Both the position numbers and the translations under genes were made by a program. The notes beneath the pieces were generated by a model. It was not told where the DNA came from. It worked only from the letters and a program-made list of their open reading frames with translations, and did not search any database. Source: Bacteroidales bacterium UBA1182 (GTDB taxonomy: Bacteria > Bacteroidota > Bacteroidia > Bacteroidales > Bacteroidaceae). Taken from it: a stretch of 29,918 nt of DNA. Below, one piece after another: positions 15,903-24,112 of this stretch. The stretch spans positions 9,787 to 39,704 of the forward strand of contig DBYQ01000060.1 in the NCBI GenBank assembly GCA_002310015.1, given 5' to 3'. The number at the start of each line of letters is the position of its first letter. Positions within the stretch are counted from its first letter, which is position 1.

Positions 15903-16754
15903 ATGACTGTAACACTATTATTGCACTGCCCCGACAGACCGGGAATCATTGCAGACATAACCAATTTCATAACTGAGAACCGCGGTAATGTGGTTTATCT
16001 GGCACAGTTCGTTGATCATGTTGAGAACGTGTTCAATATGCGTATAGAGTGGAATATTGACAACTTCCTTATCCCCAAGGATAAGATTTCCGATTATTTC
16101 GGCACTCTCTATGCCAAGAAGTATGATATGAATTTCCGTCTCTACTACAGTGACAACAAACCGCGCATGGCTATATTCGTATCCAAGATGTCGCACTGTC
16201 TGTTTGACCTGCTGGCACGTTACAGCGCAGGTGAGTGGAACGTGGATATACCCCTGATTGTCAGCAACCATCCTGACATGAAGCATGTGGCCGATATGTT
16301 CGGCATACCTTATTATGTATATCCCATTACTAAAGAGAATAAGCTGGAGCAGGAGACTGCCATGATGGAGCTCCTTAAGGAGAACAATATAGATTTCATT
16401 GTACTTGCCCGCTATATGCAGATCATCGGTGACCGCATGATAGCCGCATATCCCAACAAGATAATCAATATCCATCACTCATTCCTGCCGGCATTTGTAG
16501 GTGCCAAGCCGTATCAGGCTGCTTTTGACCGTGGAGTAAAGATTATCGGTGCTACCAGCCACTACGTGACTGCTGAACTGGATGCAGGTCCTATCATCTG
16601 CCAGGATGTAGTCCGCATATCACACAAGGATATGCCCTCAGATCTGGTCAACAAGGGCAAGGACCTAGAGAAGATTGTCCTCTCACACGCCGTCCAGAAA
16701 CACATCGAACACAAAATCCTAGTCTACAAAAACAAAACCGTAGTCTTCAGCTAA
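15903..16754 (+). CDS. purU: Formyltetrahydrofolate deformylase
   Basis: PurU hydrolyses 10-formyltetrahydrofolate to tetrahydrofolate and formate, balancing the one-carbon pool and supplying formate for purine synthesis. The 283 residues comprise an N-terminal ACT domain (about 3-80, LLLHCPDRPGIIADITNFI) and a formyltransferase-like catalytic domain. The latter has Asn189 and His191 in NIHHSFLPAF and the catalytic Asp227 in TAELDAGPI. The length is standard. The last 18 codons are unusually poor in G on the coding strand (15 C and 5 G in the final 54 bases, counted by hand). The gene ends six bases before a GGGGAC-core repeat and converges on uvrB. Confidence 0.96.
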   Translation: MTVTLLLHCPDRPGIIADITNFITENRGNVVYLAQFVDHVENVFNMRIEWNIDNFLIPKDKISDYFGTLYAKKYDMNFRLYYSDNKPRMAIFVSKMSHCLFDLLARYSAGEWNVDIPLIVSNHPDMKHVADMFGIPYYVYPITKENKLEQETAMMELLKENNIDFIVLARYMQIIGDRMIAAYPNKIINIHHSFLPAFVGAKPYQAAFDRGVKIIGATSHYVTAELDAGPIICQDVVRISHKDMPSDLVNKGKDLEKIVLSHAVQKHIEHKILVYKNKTVVFS

Positions 16755-16760
16755 CGCACT

Positions 16761-16821
16761 AGGGACGGTTCTGTTCGCGTAGGGGACGGTTCTGTTCGCG
16801 AACAGAACCGTCCCCTACGCG
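16761..16821. repeat. GGGGAC-core direct and inverted repeat, 46-bp perfect palindrome
   Basis: GGGACGGTTCTGTTCGCG occurs twice in direct orientation (near 16762-16779 and 16783-16800). The second copy forms a perfect palindrome with its complement: arms 16776-16798 and 16799-16821, 23 bp each, with no unpaired loop. It starts six bases after the purU stop and ends three bases before the uvrB stop. It may terminate both genes, but it lacks a U-run. It resembles REP-type palindromes mobilised by REP-associated tyrosine transposases; no such transposase is in the window. Confidence 0.85.
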
Positions 16822-16824
16822 TTA

Positions 16825-18837
16825 TTAGGAGTTGCGGAGCGCTTCTAGTTTGAACATTTCGTCGCGATATTGTGCGGCCTCCATGAAGTCCATTCTGGAG
16901 GCTGCTTCATTCATCAGGCGGCGGGTGCGGGCAATGGCCTTGTCAAGCTGCTGCGGGGTCATTCTGTTAAGAATGGGATCCTGGGCAACAGACTTGGTGT
17001 TATCCTCCATCACATATGGCTTAGGCTCATCATTCTGAGTGCCTTGTATAAGCAGCGATGTATTGAGAGCCTTTTCAATCTGCTTGGGCGTGATGCCGTG
17101 CTCAGCATTGTAGCGCATCTGTTTTTCGCGGCGACGTGTGGTCTCTGCTATGGTCAGGCGCATGCTCTCCGTTATCTTGTCTGCGTAAAGTATCACCTTT
17201 CCGTTCACGTTACGTGCGGCACGGCCTGCGGTCTGAGTGAGTGAACGGTGATCACGCAGGAATCCCTCCTTATCGGCATCGATTATCGCTACGAGTGAGA
17301 CCTCAGGCAGATCCAATCCTTCACGAAGCAGATTAACGCCTACAAGTACGTCATAAAGGCCTTTGCGTAGGTCAGTCATTATCTGGATTCGTTCCATGGT
17401 ATCCACATCACTGTGTATGTAGTTGCACCGCACTCCGTTCTTGAGAAGATAATCGTTCAGTTCCTCAGCCATACGCTTGGTAAGTGTGGTTACAAGCACA
17501 CGCTCGTCACGCTCAGAACGTACGGCAATCTCCTCAAGAAGGTCATCTATCTGGTTCTTGCTGGGACGGACCTCAATCTCGGGGTCAAGCAGTCCGGTGG
17601 GGCGTATTACCTGATCCACCACAACACCTTCACTCTCTGCAAGCTCATAATCGGCGGGGGTGGCGCTTACGTAAATGGTCTGTCCTGTCAGCTCCTTGAA
17701 TTCATCGAACTTGAGGGGACGGTTGTCAAATGCGGCAGGCAGGCGGAATCCGTACTCCACCAGAGATTTCTTGCGGGCGCGGTCTCCTCCGTACATGGCG
17801 TGCAGCTGCGGCACACTCACGTGGCTCTCATCAATTACCGTGAGGAAATCCTTGGGGAAGAAATCCAGCAGGCAGTAGGGGCGTGTACCGGCGGCGCGGC
17901 CGTCAAAGTATCGGGAGTAATTCTCTATGCCGCTGCAGTGGCCAAGCTCGCGTATCATCTCGATATCATATTCCACACGTTCCTTAAGACGTTTTGCCTC
18001 AAGCGGTTTACCTATCTCCTGAAAATACTCTACACGTTCCACCAGGTCATCCTGAATGGCCCGTATGGCCCGTTCCTGGCTCTCCTTGGTAGTCATGAAG
18101 AGGTTGGCGGGATAAATCCGATAGAATTCATATGTATCGATACGCTCACCGGTGAGCACGTCAAACTCCTCAATGGAATCTATCTCATCATCCCAGAACT
18201 GTATGCGGACGGCGGTATCGTTGTAAGCCAGGTTGATATCCACATTCTCACCCTTTACCCGGAAACAGCCTCGTCCCAGTTCAATGTCATTACGTGTGTA
18301 GAGTGAATCCACCAGTTTGCGCAGCAGTACATTACGGTCCAGATGGTCTCCCTTGCGCAGCTCAATCACGTTGTTGTAGAAATCAGCTGGGTTACCCATA
18401 CCGTATATGCATGATACGGATGACACTACAATCACGTCATTCCTACCGGAAAGCAGGGCCGATGTAGCAGAAAGACGCAGTTTGTCTATCTCATCATTGA
18501 TGGATAGGTCTTTCTCAATGTATGTATCAGTGGATGGAATATACGCTTCCGGCTGGTAATAGTCATAGTAAGAAACGTAGTATTCAACGGCGTTTTCAGG
18601 GAAGAAAGCCTTGAATTCGCTGTAAAGCTGGGCGGCCAGTGTCTTGTTATGGCTGAGAACCAGGGTGGGGCGCCCTATGTTTTTGATAACATTGGCTATT
18701 GTGAATGTCTTGCCTGATCCCGTAACGCCCAATAAAGTTTGGGCGTGAGCACCATTCAGCAACCCATCAGTGAGCTGCTGAATAGCCTGCGGCTGGTCGC
18801 CGGTGGGCTCAAACGGAGAAACGAGTTTGAATTCCAT
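16825..18837 (-). CDS. uvrB: Excinuclease ABC subunit B
   Basis: UvrB is the damage-verifying helicase-like subunit of nucleotide excision repair. It is loaded by UvrA and then binds UvrC. The 670 residues show Walker A GVTGSGKT (37-44), the beta-hairpin region YYDYYQPEAYIPSTDTYIEKD that inserts into DNA, the DESHVSVPQ Walker B segment, helicase motifs V and VI (GVNLLREGLDLPEV, QTAGRAARN), and a C-terminal UVR coiled-coil (about 632-668) that contacts UvrC. The length is standard and all motifs are intact. The start lies nine bases after the stop of the AbiEii-type toxin on the same strand, with no separate promoter evident in the gap. Confidence 0.98.
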   Translation of the reverse strand: MEFKLVSPFEPTGDQPQAIQQLTDGLLNGAHAQTLLGVTGSGKTFTIANVIKNIGRPTLVLSHNKTLAAQLYSEFKAFFPENAVEYYVSYYDYYQPEAYIPSTDTYIEKDLSINDEIDKLRLSATSALLSGRNDVIVVSSVSCIYGMGNPADFYNNVIELRKGDHLDRNVLLRKLVDSLYTRNDIELGRGCFRVKGENVDINLAYNDTAVRIQFWDDEIDSIEEFDVLTGERIDTYEFYRIYPANLFMTTKESQERAIRAIQDDLVERVEYFQEIGKPLEAKRLKERVEYDIEMIRELGHCSGIENYSRYFDGRAAGTRPYCLLDFFPKDFLTVIDESHVSVPQLHAMYGGDRARKKSLVEYGFRLPAAFDNRPLKFDEFKELTGQTIYVSATPADYELAESEGVVVDQVIRPTGLLDPEIEVRPSKNQIDDLLEEIAVRSERDERVLVTTLTKRMAEELNDYLLKNGVRCNYIHSDVDTMERIQIMTDLRKGLYDVLVGVNLLREGLDLPEVSLVAIIDADKEGFLRDHRSLTQTAGRAARNVNGKVILYADKITESMRLTIAETTRRREKQMRYNAEHGITPKQIEKALNTSLLIQGTQNDEPKPYVMEDNTKSVAQDPILNRMTPQQLDKAIARTRRLMNEAASRMDFMEAAQYRDEMFKLEALRNS

Positions 18838-18846
18838 CGGAAGATA

Positions 18847-19464
18847 CTATTCCTGATAACTTTTTACAGATTCAATAATAGTCCGTTTTATGGTATCCCA
18901 TGAATCATTAATAAACATTTTTGGCATATCCTGCATCTCGGCATCTTCAAAATATGTCAGACTTAAAAGAGCTCTATACTCTGAGTATTCCGGATATTTG
19001 AGTTTGTAAAAACATAGAATATCAGATAGACTGTAATGTTGGAGCAAAACATACAGGTCAATGAAATCCTTTTTTGAACCACGACCGATAATCGCGTTGA
19101 TTTTCATTGCTGCAATATCTTTGTCCGATGCTAGAAAAAAGCCATCTTCTATCACTGGCTCGTCAATCCATTTGTAAAAGCCGTATTCTACAAAGTCGAT
19201 CTTGACGTTATTGATAATAGTTTGCAGAATATTAGGGGTCTTATTAGTTACAATAAGAGAACCTATATCTTTTAGGATAGCAATTAGTTTATCCTGATCA
19301 GTGTTAAGATGACCGAAGAAATCCAAATCCACAGATTGCCTGTGCCCGTACTGCAGAGCAAGGCTGGTTCCTCCAACCAACCTCAATTCATTCAGTTCCG
19401 GTCTTGCCGACAATGTTTTCAGGAGTTCCAGAGCGTTGGGCGTGATTGCTTGAATTGATAGCAT
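18847..19464 (-). CDS. AbiEii-type nucleotidyltransferase toxin
   Basis: The product has 205 residues and resembles the AbiEii/AbiGii toxin family of type IV toxin-antitoxin and abortive-infection systems. The nucleotidyltransferase signature is complete: GGTSLALQYG (31-40), then Asp46 and Asp48 in SVDLDFF, and a later Lys-rich segment KKDFIDLYVLL. Studied members transfer nucleotides to tRNA or other targets and stop growth, and some protect against phage. The start overlaps the upstream antitoxin-like gene by 46 bases in another frame. The gene is more AT-rich than uvrB, suggesting acquisition. Whether it is active is unknown. Confidence 0.82.
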   Translation of the reverse strand: MLSIQAITPNALELLKTLSARPELNELRLVGGTSLALQYGHRQSVDLDFFGHLNTDQDKLIAILKDIGSLIVTNKTPNILQTIINNVKIDFVEYGFYKWIDEPVIEDGFFLASDKDIAAMKINAIIGRGSKKDFIDLYVLLQHYSLSDILCFYKLKYPEYSEYRALLSLTYFEDAEMQDMPKMFINDSWDTIKRTIIESVKSYQE

Positions 19465-19724
19465 CGGTAATCTTCTTTATTGGTATCGGATATAGCACAG
19501 ACGAATGACAAAGCCATTGGATCAAGTGTGCGCAATTGTTTGCAATCGCTTACAATACGATCCATTCCAAAGAAATCGCGCGTGAGCCGCCAGTCTTGGA
19601 GCGTTCCGTACTCCAAAACGCGTTGGATGAGACCTGCAGAATGTGCTTCCACATCCACAAGCGATTTGTCCATATCCCAGAATAGGACATCGGATAATTT
19701 CTCTATGTAGGACTCTGCTGACAT
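19419..19724 (-). CDS. Putative antitoxin partner of the AbiEii-type toxin (DUF6922-like)
   Basis: The product has 101 residues and precedes the toxin gene on the same strand. LFWDMDKSLVDVEAHSAGLI and RVLEYGTLQDWRLTRDFFG resemble small proteins that accompany AbiEii-like toxins in Bacteroidota, annotated as DUF6922. This assignment is from memory of the family. The start at 19724 is chosen because a well-formed promoter lies 20-50 bases upstream, inside the longer open frame that extends to 19844. The 46-base overlap with the toxin gene implies coupled translation. No helix-turn-helix is obvious. Confidence 0.65.
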   Translation of the reverse strand: MSAESYIEKLSDVLFWDMDKSLVDVEAHSAGLIQRVLEYGTLQDWRLTRDFFGMDRIVSDCKQLRTLDPMALSFVCAISDTNKEDYRCYQFKQSRPTLWNS

Positions 19725-19743
19725 CGACTTATTGTTTGTCTTA

Positions 19744-19774
19744 CAAAAATAGAGTATTTCACCAACAAAACAAA
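19744..19774 (-). promoter_or_regulatory. Promoter of the toxin-antitoxin genes
   Basis: On the minus strand TTTG (19771-19774), a 19-bp spacer and TATTTTTG (19744-19751) match the Bacteroidota promoter consensus exactly. Because no other promoter was seen before uvrB, this one may also drive uvrB. Confidence 0.7.
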
Positions 19775-19822
19775 ATGAATAAAAATAGTCTAAGTATGGA
19801 ATGCTATTAGAATGGTTTGTCT

Positions 19823-19830
19823 TAACTTTG
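19823..19830 (+). promoter_or_regulatory. -7 box of the lipoprotein gene
   Basis: TAACTTTG matches TAnnTTTG and ends 20 bases before the ATG at 19851. The -33 element is not clear. It is divergent from the toxin-antitoxin promoter. Confidence 0.5.
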
Positions 19831-19850
19831 TATGATTCAAACAAATAGTT

Positions 19851-21194
19851 ATGAAACGTGTTATTGAATATATATCGGTAATCATTGCTCTTTTATTAAT
19901 TATCCTGTCTTGTGATAATTCAGATGATGAGAAACAAATGGAGAGTAGTATACAAGCTGTCACACTTAGTGCAGACAAGGGCCCATATCTTTTTGCTACA
20001 TTATCTGGTCAGATAAGTGGTCTTAAGGACATTGATGGATATTTTGAATATGGTATGGCTTTTTCAACAGATTCTACTTTATCTGTTTTTGGTTTTCTGC
20101 CTCCCAATAAAAAGAAGCTTGACATGAGTTGTTCAGAAGATACATTTTCAACAACAGTATTTGGTATACATCCCGGAGAAGAATACTATTATAGAGTATG
20201 TTGTTTTTACAAAGGAAAAGCTATTTATAGTGATATTAAATCCTTTACATTCGAATGGTCCCCACCAACCGTAACAACGTTAGATGCAGTTCTTAATGAT
20301 GCCGGTGGAGTGACTTTTAAGGGATTAATAAATAACAAGGGAAATATTGTCAAGGACTTAGATGGATATTACCCTTATGGTTATTATGGTGTTGAATGCT
20401 CAAAAAGTGATAGTTTTGAACCTAATTCTACTTTCATTCTCAATCCCGATAAAACGTCAGATAATTTGGAAAATGATTCGGTCATTTGTGCACTTTATCA
20501 GTTTGAATATGATTATGATACAATCTATTACTATCGTACATTCTTCAAGTTGGATAAAATAAGTAATTATGGCGATGTCAAATCATTCAAGTTTGGGTGG
20601 AATGGGCCTGAGATGGTAGATTTAGGCCTTAGTGTCAAGTGGGCTTCTTGTAATGTTGGTGCATCATACCCGTGGAAATACGGTGATTATTATGCCTGGG
20701 GTGAAACAGAAACCAAGTCTTATTATCACTGGTCCACTTACACGTTCTGCAACAACTCATTCGTTAGTTTGACTAAGTATAACTATTGGGAAGCTTATGG
20801 TACTGTTGACAACAAGACTACGCTTGAACAGAATGATGATGTGGCCTATGTTAAATGGGGTGGTAGTTGGCATATGCCTACTCGTTCAGATATGGAAGAG
20901 TTGTGTGATACCAACAATTGCTCTTGGACTTGGAAGACTCAGAACGGAATTAACGGCTATCTTATTACTAGTAAGAAGCCTGATTATAAGGGGCATTCCA
21001 TCTTTCTCCCTGCTGCCGGTTGGCGTTACAGAGCTGATCTTGAAGCAGTTGGCAATAATGCTGTATACTGGACTAGTACGCTCGATACAGATGAACCGGA
21101 TATAGCGAGGAGTCTCGATTTTATTTCGTTTCACTACCACCCATACTACAATCAACGCTACTTTGGGTTTACCGTTAGGCCCGTTTGTCCATAA
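19851..21194 (+). CDS. Surface-type lipoprotein with repeated beta domains
   Basis: The protein has 447 residues. The lipobox is LLIILSC with the lipidated Cys21, followed by an acidic DNSDDE stretch of the kind that often goes with surface export of Bacteroidota lipoproteins. Two related beta-sandwich-like segments follow (about 38-115 and 130-248), both with G-Y/F-E-Y-G and YYYRV/YYYRT patterns. The C-terminal domain (about 255-447) begins VDLGLSVKWASCNVGA and contains GDYYAWGE, WHMPTRSDMEELC and YWTSTL. This is the pattern of the large paralogous family of Bacteroidota and Fibrobacter surface proteins. Function is unknown. The gene is AT-rich compared with the core genes around it, like the adjacent toxin module. 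Confidence 0.8.
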   Translation: MKRVIEYISVIIALLLIILSCDNSDDEKQMESSIQAVTLSADKGPYLFATLSGQISGLKDIDGYFEYGMAFSTDSTLSVFGFLPPNKKKLDMSCSEDTFSTTVFGIHPGEEYYYRVCCFYKGKAIYSDIKSFTFEWSPPTVTTLDAVLNDAGGVTFKGLINNKGNIVKDLDGYYPYGYYGVECSKSDSFEPNSTFILNPDKTSDNLENDSVICALYQFEYDYDTIYYYRTFFKLDKISNYGDVKSFKFGWNGPEMVDLGLSVKWASCNVGASYPWKYGDYYAWGETETKSYYHWSTYTFCNNSFVSLTKYNYWEAYGTVDNKTTLEQNDDVAYVKWGGSWHMPTRSDMEELCDTNNCSWTWKTQNGINGYLITSKKPDYKGHSIFLPAAGWRYRADLEAVGNNAVYWTSTLDTDEPDIARSLDFISFHYHPYYNQRYFGFTVRPVCP

Positions 21195-21228
21195 CTGCTT
21201 TTATTGCATTAATTTTACTTGTATTTAT

Positions 21229-21678
21229 ATGACTGTAGAGGAAAGAGAAAAAAAGGCCGGAGAACTGTTCAAGGCGGGATATAACTGCTGCCAGGCGGTG
21301 GCAATGACGTTTGCTGATGTCATTGGGCTGCCGGAAGATGAGATTGCGCGTTTGACCAGCGGATTCGGCGGTGGAATGGGCCGGATGCGTGAGGTTTGCG
21401 GCACGGTATCGGGAATGACTATGGTGGCCGGTGCCATTATTCCGGCTAACGATGTGAATGACAAGGCTGCCAAGACTGCCAATTACGCACTTGTACAGGA
21501 GATGGCTGCAGAGTTCAAACAGATGAACGGAAGTATAATCTGCCGTGAACTTTTAGGCCTGGGCAAACCTGAAGGGACTCCGGTTCCGTCTGACCGCACT
21601 CCGGAGTATTACAAGAAACGTCCGTGTGGTGAACTTTGTGCCATTGCGGCCGGGATTGTAGCCCGAAAGCTTAAATAA
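21229..21678 (+). CDS. C_GCAxxG_C_C family redox-type protein
   Basis: The product has 149 residues with the cysteine pattern that names the family: Cys20/Cys21 in AGYNCCQAV, Cys57 in REVCGTVSGM, Cys105 in SIICRELLG, and Cys133 and Cys137 near the C-terminus (RPCGELCAIAAGI). The glycine-rich GFGGGMGRM segment is also typical. Members are thought to be small cytoplasmic redox or metal-binding proteins, and no reaction is established. The frame is open 22 codons further upstream, overlapping the lipoprotein gene, but the family starts at the ATG used here. Confidence 0.85.
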   Translation: MTVEEREKKAGELFKAGYNCCQAVAMTFADVIGLPEDEIARLTSGFGGGMGRMREVCGTVSGMTMVAGAIIPANDVNDKAAKTANYALVQEMAAEFKQMNGSIICRELLGLGKPEGTPVPSDRTPEYYKKRPCGELCAIAAGIVARKLK

Positions 21679-21699
21679 TAATTAAATAAGACGCTCAAG

Positions 21700-21731
21700 T
21701 TTGCTCCGTTCGTTCAAAATAGGTAATTTTG
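21700..21731 (+). promoter_or_regulatory. Promoter of the bamD operon
   Basis: TTTG (21700-21703), a 20-bp spacer and TAATTTTG (21724-21731) form a full consensus promoter. It fixes the bamD start at the ATG 21751 and excludes the TTG at 21736. Confidence 0.7.
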
Positions 21732-21750
21732 CAGGTTGAAATTTGACTGC

Positions 21751-22584
21751 ATGCGCAAAACTATATCCATAGTATTGTTTTATTTGCTGGCTCTGACCGT
21801 CATGTCAGGCTGTTCAGGATACAACAAGATCCTGAAGGCTTCTGATTATAACACCAAGTACAGTCTGGCCAAGACATACTTTATGGAGGGACATTTTACC
21901 ACTTGCAGTTCAATTCTGGAGGAGTGCGTGGCTTATCAGCGCGGTACTGCACAGGCTGAAGAGTCTATGTATCTGCTGGCTACCTGCTATTACAATCTGG
22001 AGGATTATCTGTCAGCATCACAGTATTTTATGGCTTGCTACAGGTCTTTCCCCAATAGTACGTATTCTGAGAGCTGCCTCTACTGGTCAGGTAGGAGCCT
22101 GTTCCTGGATACTCCTGATCCGCGTTTGGATGCCACCAGTACAACGAACGCCATCATGCAGTTGCAGCGTTTTGTGGAGACATACCCTGCAAGCAAGTTC
22201 CGTCCGGAGGCTGAGCAGATGATATACACAATGTATGATCGTCTGGTAGAGAAGGAGATAGGTACTGCAGAGCTTTACTATAGCATGGGTAATTATCTGG
22301 GTAACAACTATCGTTCCAGTATAATAGTGGCACAGAATGCACTCCGTGACTATCCTTATACCAAGTATCGCGAGAAACTGTCAATGCTGGTGCTCAAGGC
22401 TAAGTTCCAGATGGCACAGGAGAGCGTGCTTGAAAAGAGGGATGAACGTTATCGCGACGCCATTGATGAATATTACGCTTTCAAGAATGAATTTCCTGAA
22501 AGTTCATATATGAAGGAGGCGGATAAGATGTTCCGTATCTCCACAAAGAATTTAGGAAACAAGAATCAAATAATAGAAGATTAA
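21751..22584 (+). CDS. bamD: Outer membrane assembly lipoprotein BamD
   Basis: BamD is the essential lipoprotein of the BAM complex that folds beta-barrels into the outer membrane. The 277 residues have a lipobox (TVMSGC, Cys21) and then a chain of tetratricopeptide-like helices, for example YSLAKTYFMEGHFTTCSSIL, ESMYLLATCYYNLEDYLSAS and YRDAIDEYYAFKNEFPESSY. The length fits the Bacteroidota version. It leads an operon with rpoZ (one base apart) and a DUF4293 gene, a pairing I recall as conserved in this phylum. The barrels encoded nearby (DUF3078, PorT-like) would be clients. Confidence 0.92.
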   Translation: MRKTISIVLFYLLALTVMSGCSGYNKILKASDYNTKYSLAKTYFMEGHFTTCSSILEECVAYQRGTAQAEESMYLLATCYYNLEDYLSASQYFMACYRSFPNSTYSESCLYWSGRSLFLDTPDPRLDATSTTNAIMQLQRFVETYPASKFRPEAEQMIYTMYDRLVEKEIGTAELYYSMGNYLGNNYRSSIIVAQNALRDYPYTKYREKLSMLVLKAKFQMAQESVLEKRDERYRDAIDEYYAFKNEFPESSYMKEADKMFRISTKNLGNKNQIIED

Positions 22585-22585
22585 A

Positions 22586-22918
22586 ATGGATTTCAAGAAG
22601 ACAAATGCTCCGACCAACACCGTAACCCGTGATCTGGTCGATTTTGTAAAGGACACCAACAACATCTATGAGAGTGTTGCTATCATGGGCAAGCGTGCCA
22701 ACCAGATTTCCGTTGAGATGAAGGATGAGCTCAAGTCAAAGCTTGAGGAGTTCAGCTCAACTACTGATAACCTGGAGGAGATGTTTGAAAACAGGGAGCA
22801 GATAGAGATTTCACGCTATTATGAGCGTCTTCCCAAACCCACTCTGATTGCTGCTCAGGAGTTTGAGGAGGGAAAGATCTATTTCCGTAATCCTGCTAAG
22901 GAAAAGGAGAACTTCTGA
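22586..22918 (+). CDS. rpoZ: RNA polymerase omega subunit (Bacteroidota type)
   Basis: This small protein of 110 residues matches the Rpb6/omega family as found in Bacteroidota. TRDLVDFVKDTNNIYESVAI is followed by MGKRANQISVEMKDELKSKL, the conserved omega core, and an acidic helical tail. Omega helps fold and assemble the beta-prime subunit. It begins one base after the bamD stop, so expression is tied to bamD. No separate promoter was seen. Confidence 0.88.
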   Translation: MDFKKTNAPTNTVTRDLVDFVKDTNNIYESVAIMGKRANQISVEMKDELKSKLEEFSSTTDNLEEMFENREQIEISRYYERLPKPTLIAAQEFEEGKIYFRNPAKEKENF

Positions 22919-22949
22919 TTCATTCCGGCTGGTATGCCGGGTTGCTTAT

Positions 22950-23423
22950 ATGAAGATAGAATTCTACCTCCATCAAGTATGGCTGGCACTCATCTGTGCG
23001 TTGATGTTTGCCGGCCTTCTTCTTCCCATTGGCCAGTTGGTCAGTGCGGAGGGAGCATCGGCGGAACTGACCAATTTCCGCCTGAATTTCATTGAGGGTG
23101 ACAGCAGCGGTGCTATGTGGGCTCTCGGTGTGATCATGATTGTTATTCTGGCAGTGGGGGTGTTTGAACTCCTGCTTTCAGGGTTCCGCAATTTTGTGCT
23201 TCAGAAACGCCTGCTGGTATTCATGATGCTGCTCACTTTGGGCTATTACATCATTTTTGTGATATATGTACTCCTGCTCAAGGGTGATGCATCATTCGGA
23301 CCGCGTATTGCTGCCGCATTCCCGCTCATATGCCTTGTGTTGGAGTATATGAGCATTCATGGAGTATCAAAGGCTGAGGCTTCCATTATAGCAAAGGCAA
23401 GCGGTTTCCGCCTGAGAGATTAA
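22950..23423 (+). CDS. DUF4293 integral membrane protein
   Basis: The product has 157 residues and four predicted membrane helices: about 10-28 (LALICALMFAGLLLPIG), 50-70 (GAMWALGVIMIVILAVGVFE), 82-104 (LLVFMMLLTLGYYIIFVIYV) and 113-130 (RIAAAFPLICLVLEYMSI). Its place after bamD and rpoZ and its layout fit DUF4293, a Bacteroidota family of unknown function. An in-frame extension upstream into rpoZ is an artefact; the ATG at 22950 starts the conserved MKIEFYLHQVW. The last four bases overlap the end of the convergent barrel gene. Confidence 0.82.
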   Translation: MKIEFYLHQVWLALICALMFAGLLLPIGQLVSAEGASAELTNFRLNFIEGDSSGAMWALGVIMIVILAVGVFELLLSGFRNFVLQKRLLVFMMLLTLGYYIIFVIYVLLLKGDASFGPRIAAAFPLICLVLEYMSIHGVSKAEASIIAKASGFRLRD

Positions 23424-24112
23424 AACAAATTAAAAGAGTAGGTGGCGCGCACTGATATAGTGCTGTTGGCGCAACGTCCAAAGTAGTCTTTCTTGGTGAT
23501 GCCGTATATATTGCCAAGTCCAAAGTAGTATCGGCCTTCAACTCCAAAGTTTCCTGAACCGGTACGTATCTCAAGTCCTACACTGGCTGTTATTCCGTAG
23601 TCCAGTTTGTTCTCGATAGCCTTGCCGTATTGCTCTGTAACCTGATTGGGGCGGTTGCTGACATCCCAAGGCTTCTTTCCTCCGTAGACTTCCCTTTCAC
23701 TTATAAGGTATGCCACTTGCGGTCCCATGTTGATATGTCCCTGGAACCCGCGGAATTCACGCCCAAAGCCTATGTGAGCCAGGAACGGAATCTCAATATA
23801 ATCGGCTATACGGGTATATTCATTGCCTGATCCGTCATCTATATCCTCTGTCCATCCGCGGCGGGCATAGTTCAGCTCAACCTGCGTGCCGCATATCAGA
23901 AAGAAATACTTCTCGGAGATATGACGCAGGCTTACGCCGAAAGTAGGCCCCAGACTCAGTGTCTGTTTGATGGTTGGAATAAATGAAACCTCACTGGTGC
24001 CCATACCACCGCTAAACCCAAGACAAAGGGTGTTACGGGCGTCACCTACCTGGGCCGAAACTGATCCCGCGGCAATAACCAGTGATATCAATATTGAGAG
24101 CAGGCGTTTCAT
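23420..24112 (-). CDS. PorT-like outer-membrane beta-barrel protein
   Basis: The protein has 230 residues with a signal peptide (MKRLLSILISLVIAAGSVSA) and a series of amphipathic strands ending in the barrel signature TISVRATYSFNLF. The middle contains EIPFLAHIGFG and INMGPQVAYLIS, typical of the small outer-membrane barrels related to PorT. PorT itself belongs to the type IX secretion system, but many paralogues share this fold, so the exact role is open. Its ATG overlaps the stop of the upstream LysM gene by four bases (ATGA), which ties the two proteins together. It contains few cysteines and has no catalytic motif. Confidence 0.75.
   Translation of the reverse strand: MKRLLSILISLVIAAGSVSAQVGDARNTLCLGFSGGMGTSEVSFIPTIKQTLSLGPTFGVSLRHISEKYFFLICGTQVELNYARRGWTEDIDDGSGNEYTRIADYIEIPFLAHIGFGREFRGFQGHINMGPQVAYLISEREVYGGKKPWDVSNRPNQVTEQYGKAIENKLDYGITASVGLEIRTGSGNFGVEGRYYFGLGNIYGITKKDYFGRCANSTISVRATYSFNLF

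Noticed and set aside
15918..16478. 186-codon minus-strand open frame
   Set aside because: It is a shadow of purU and has no recognisable features.
17413..18306. 297-codon open frame on the plus strand
   Set aside because: It lies wholly inside uvrB on the opposite strand, its composition is unlike a real protein, and it has no promoter.
19725..19844. 40-codon N-terminal extension of the antitoxin-like protein
   Set aside because: The promoter TTTG, 19 bp, TATTTTTG lies inside it, and the conserved part begins at the later ATG.
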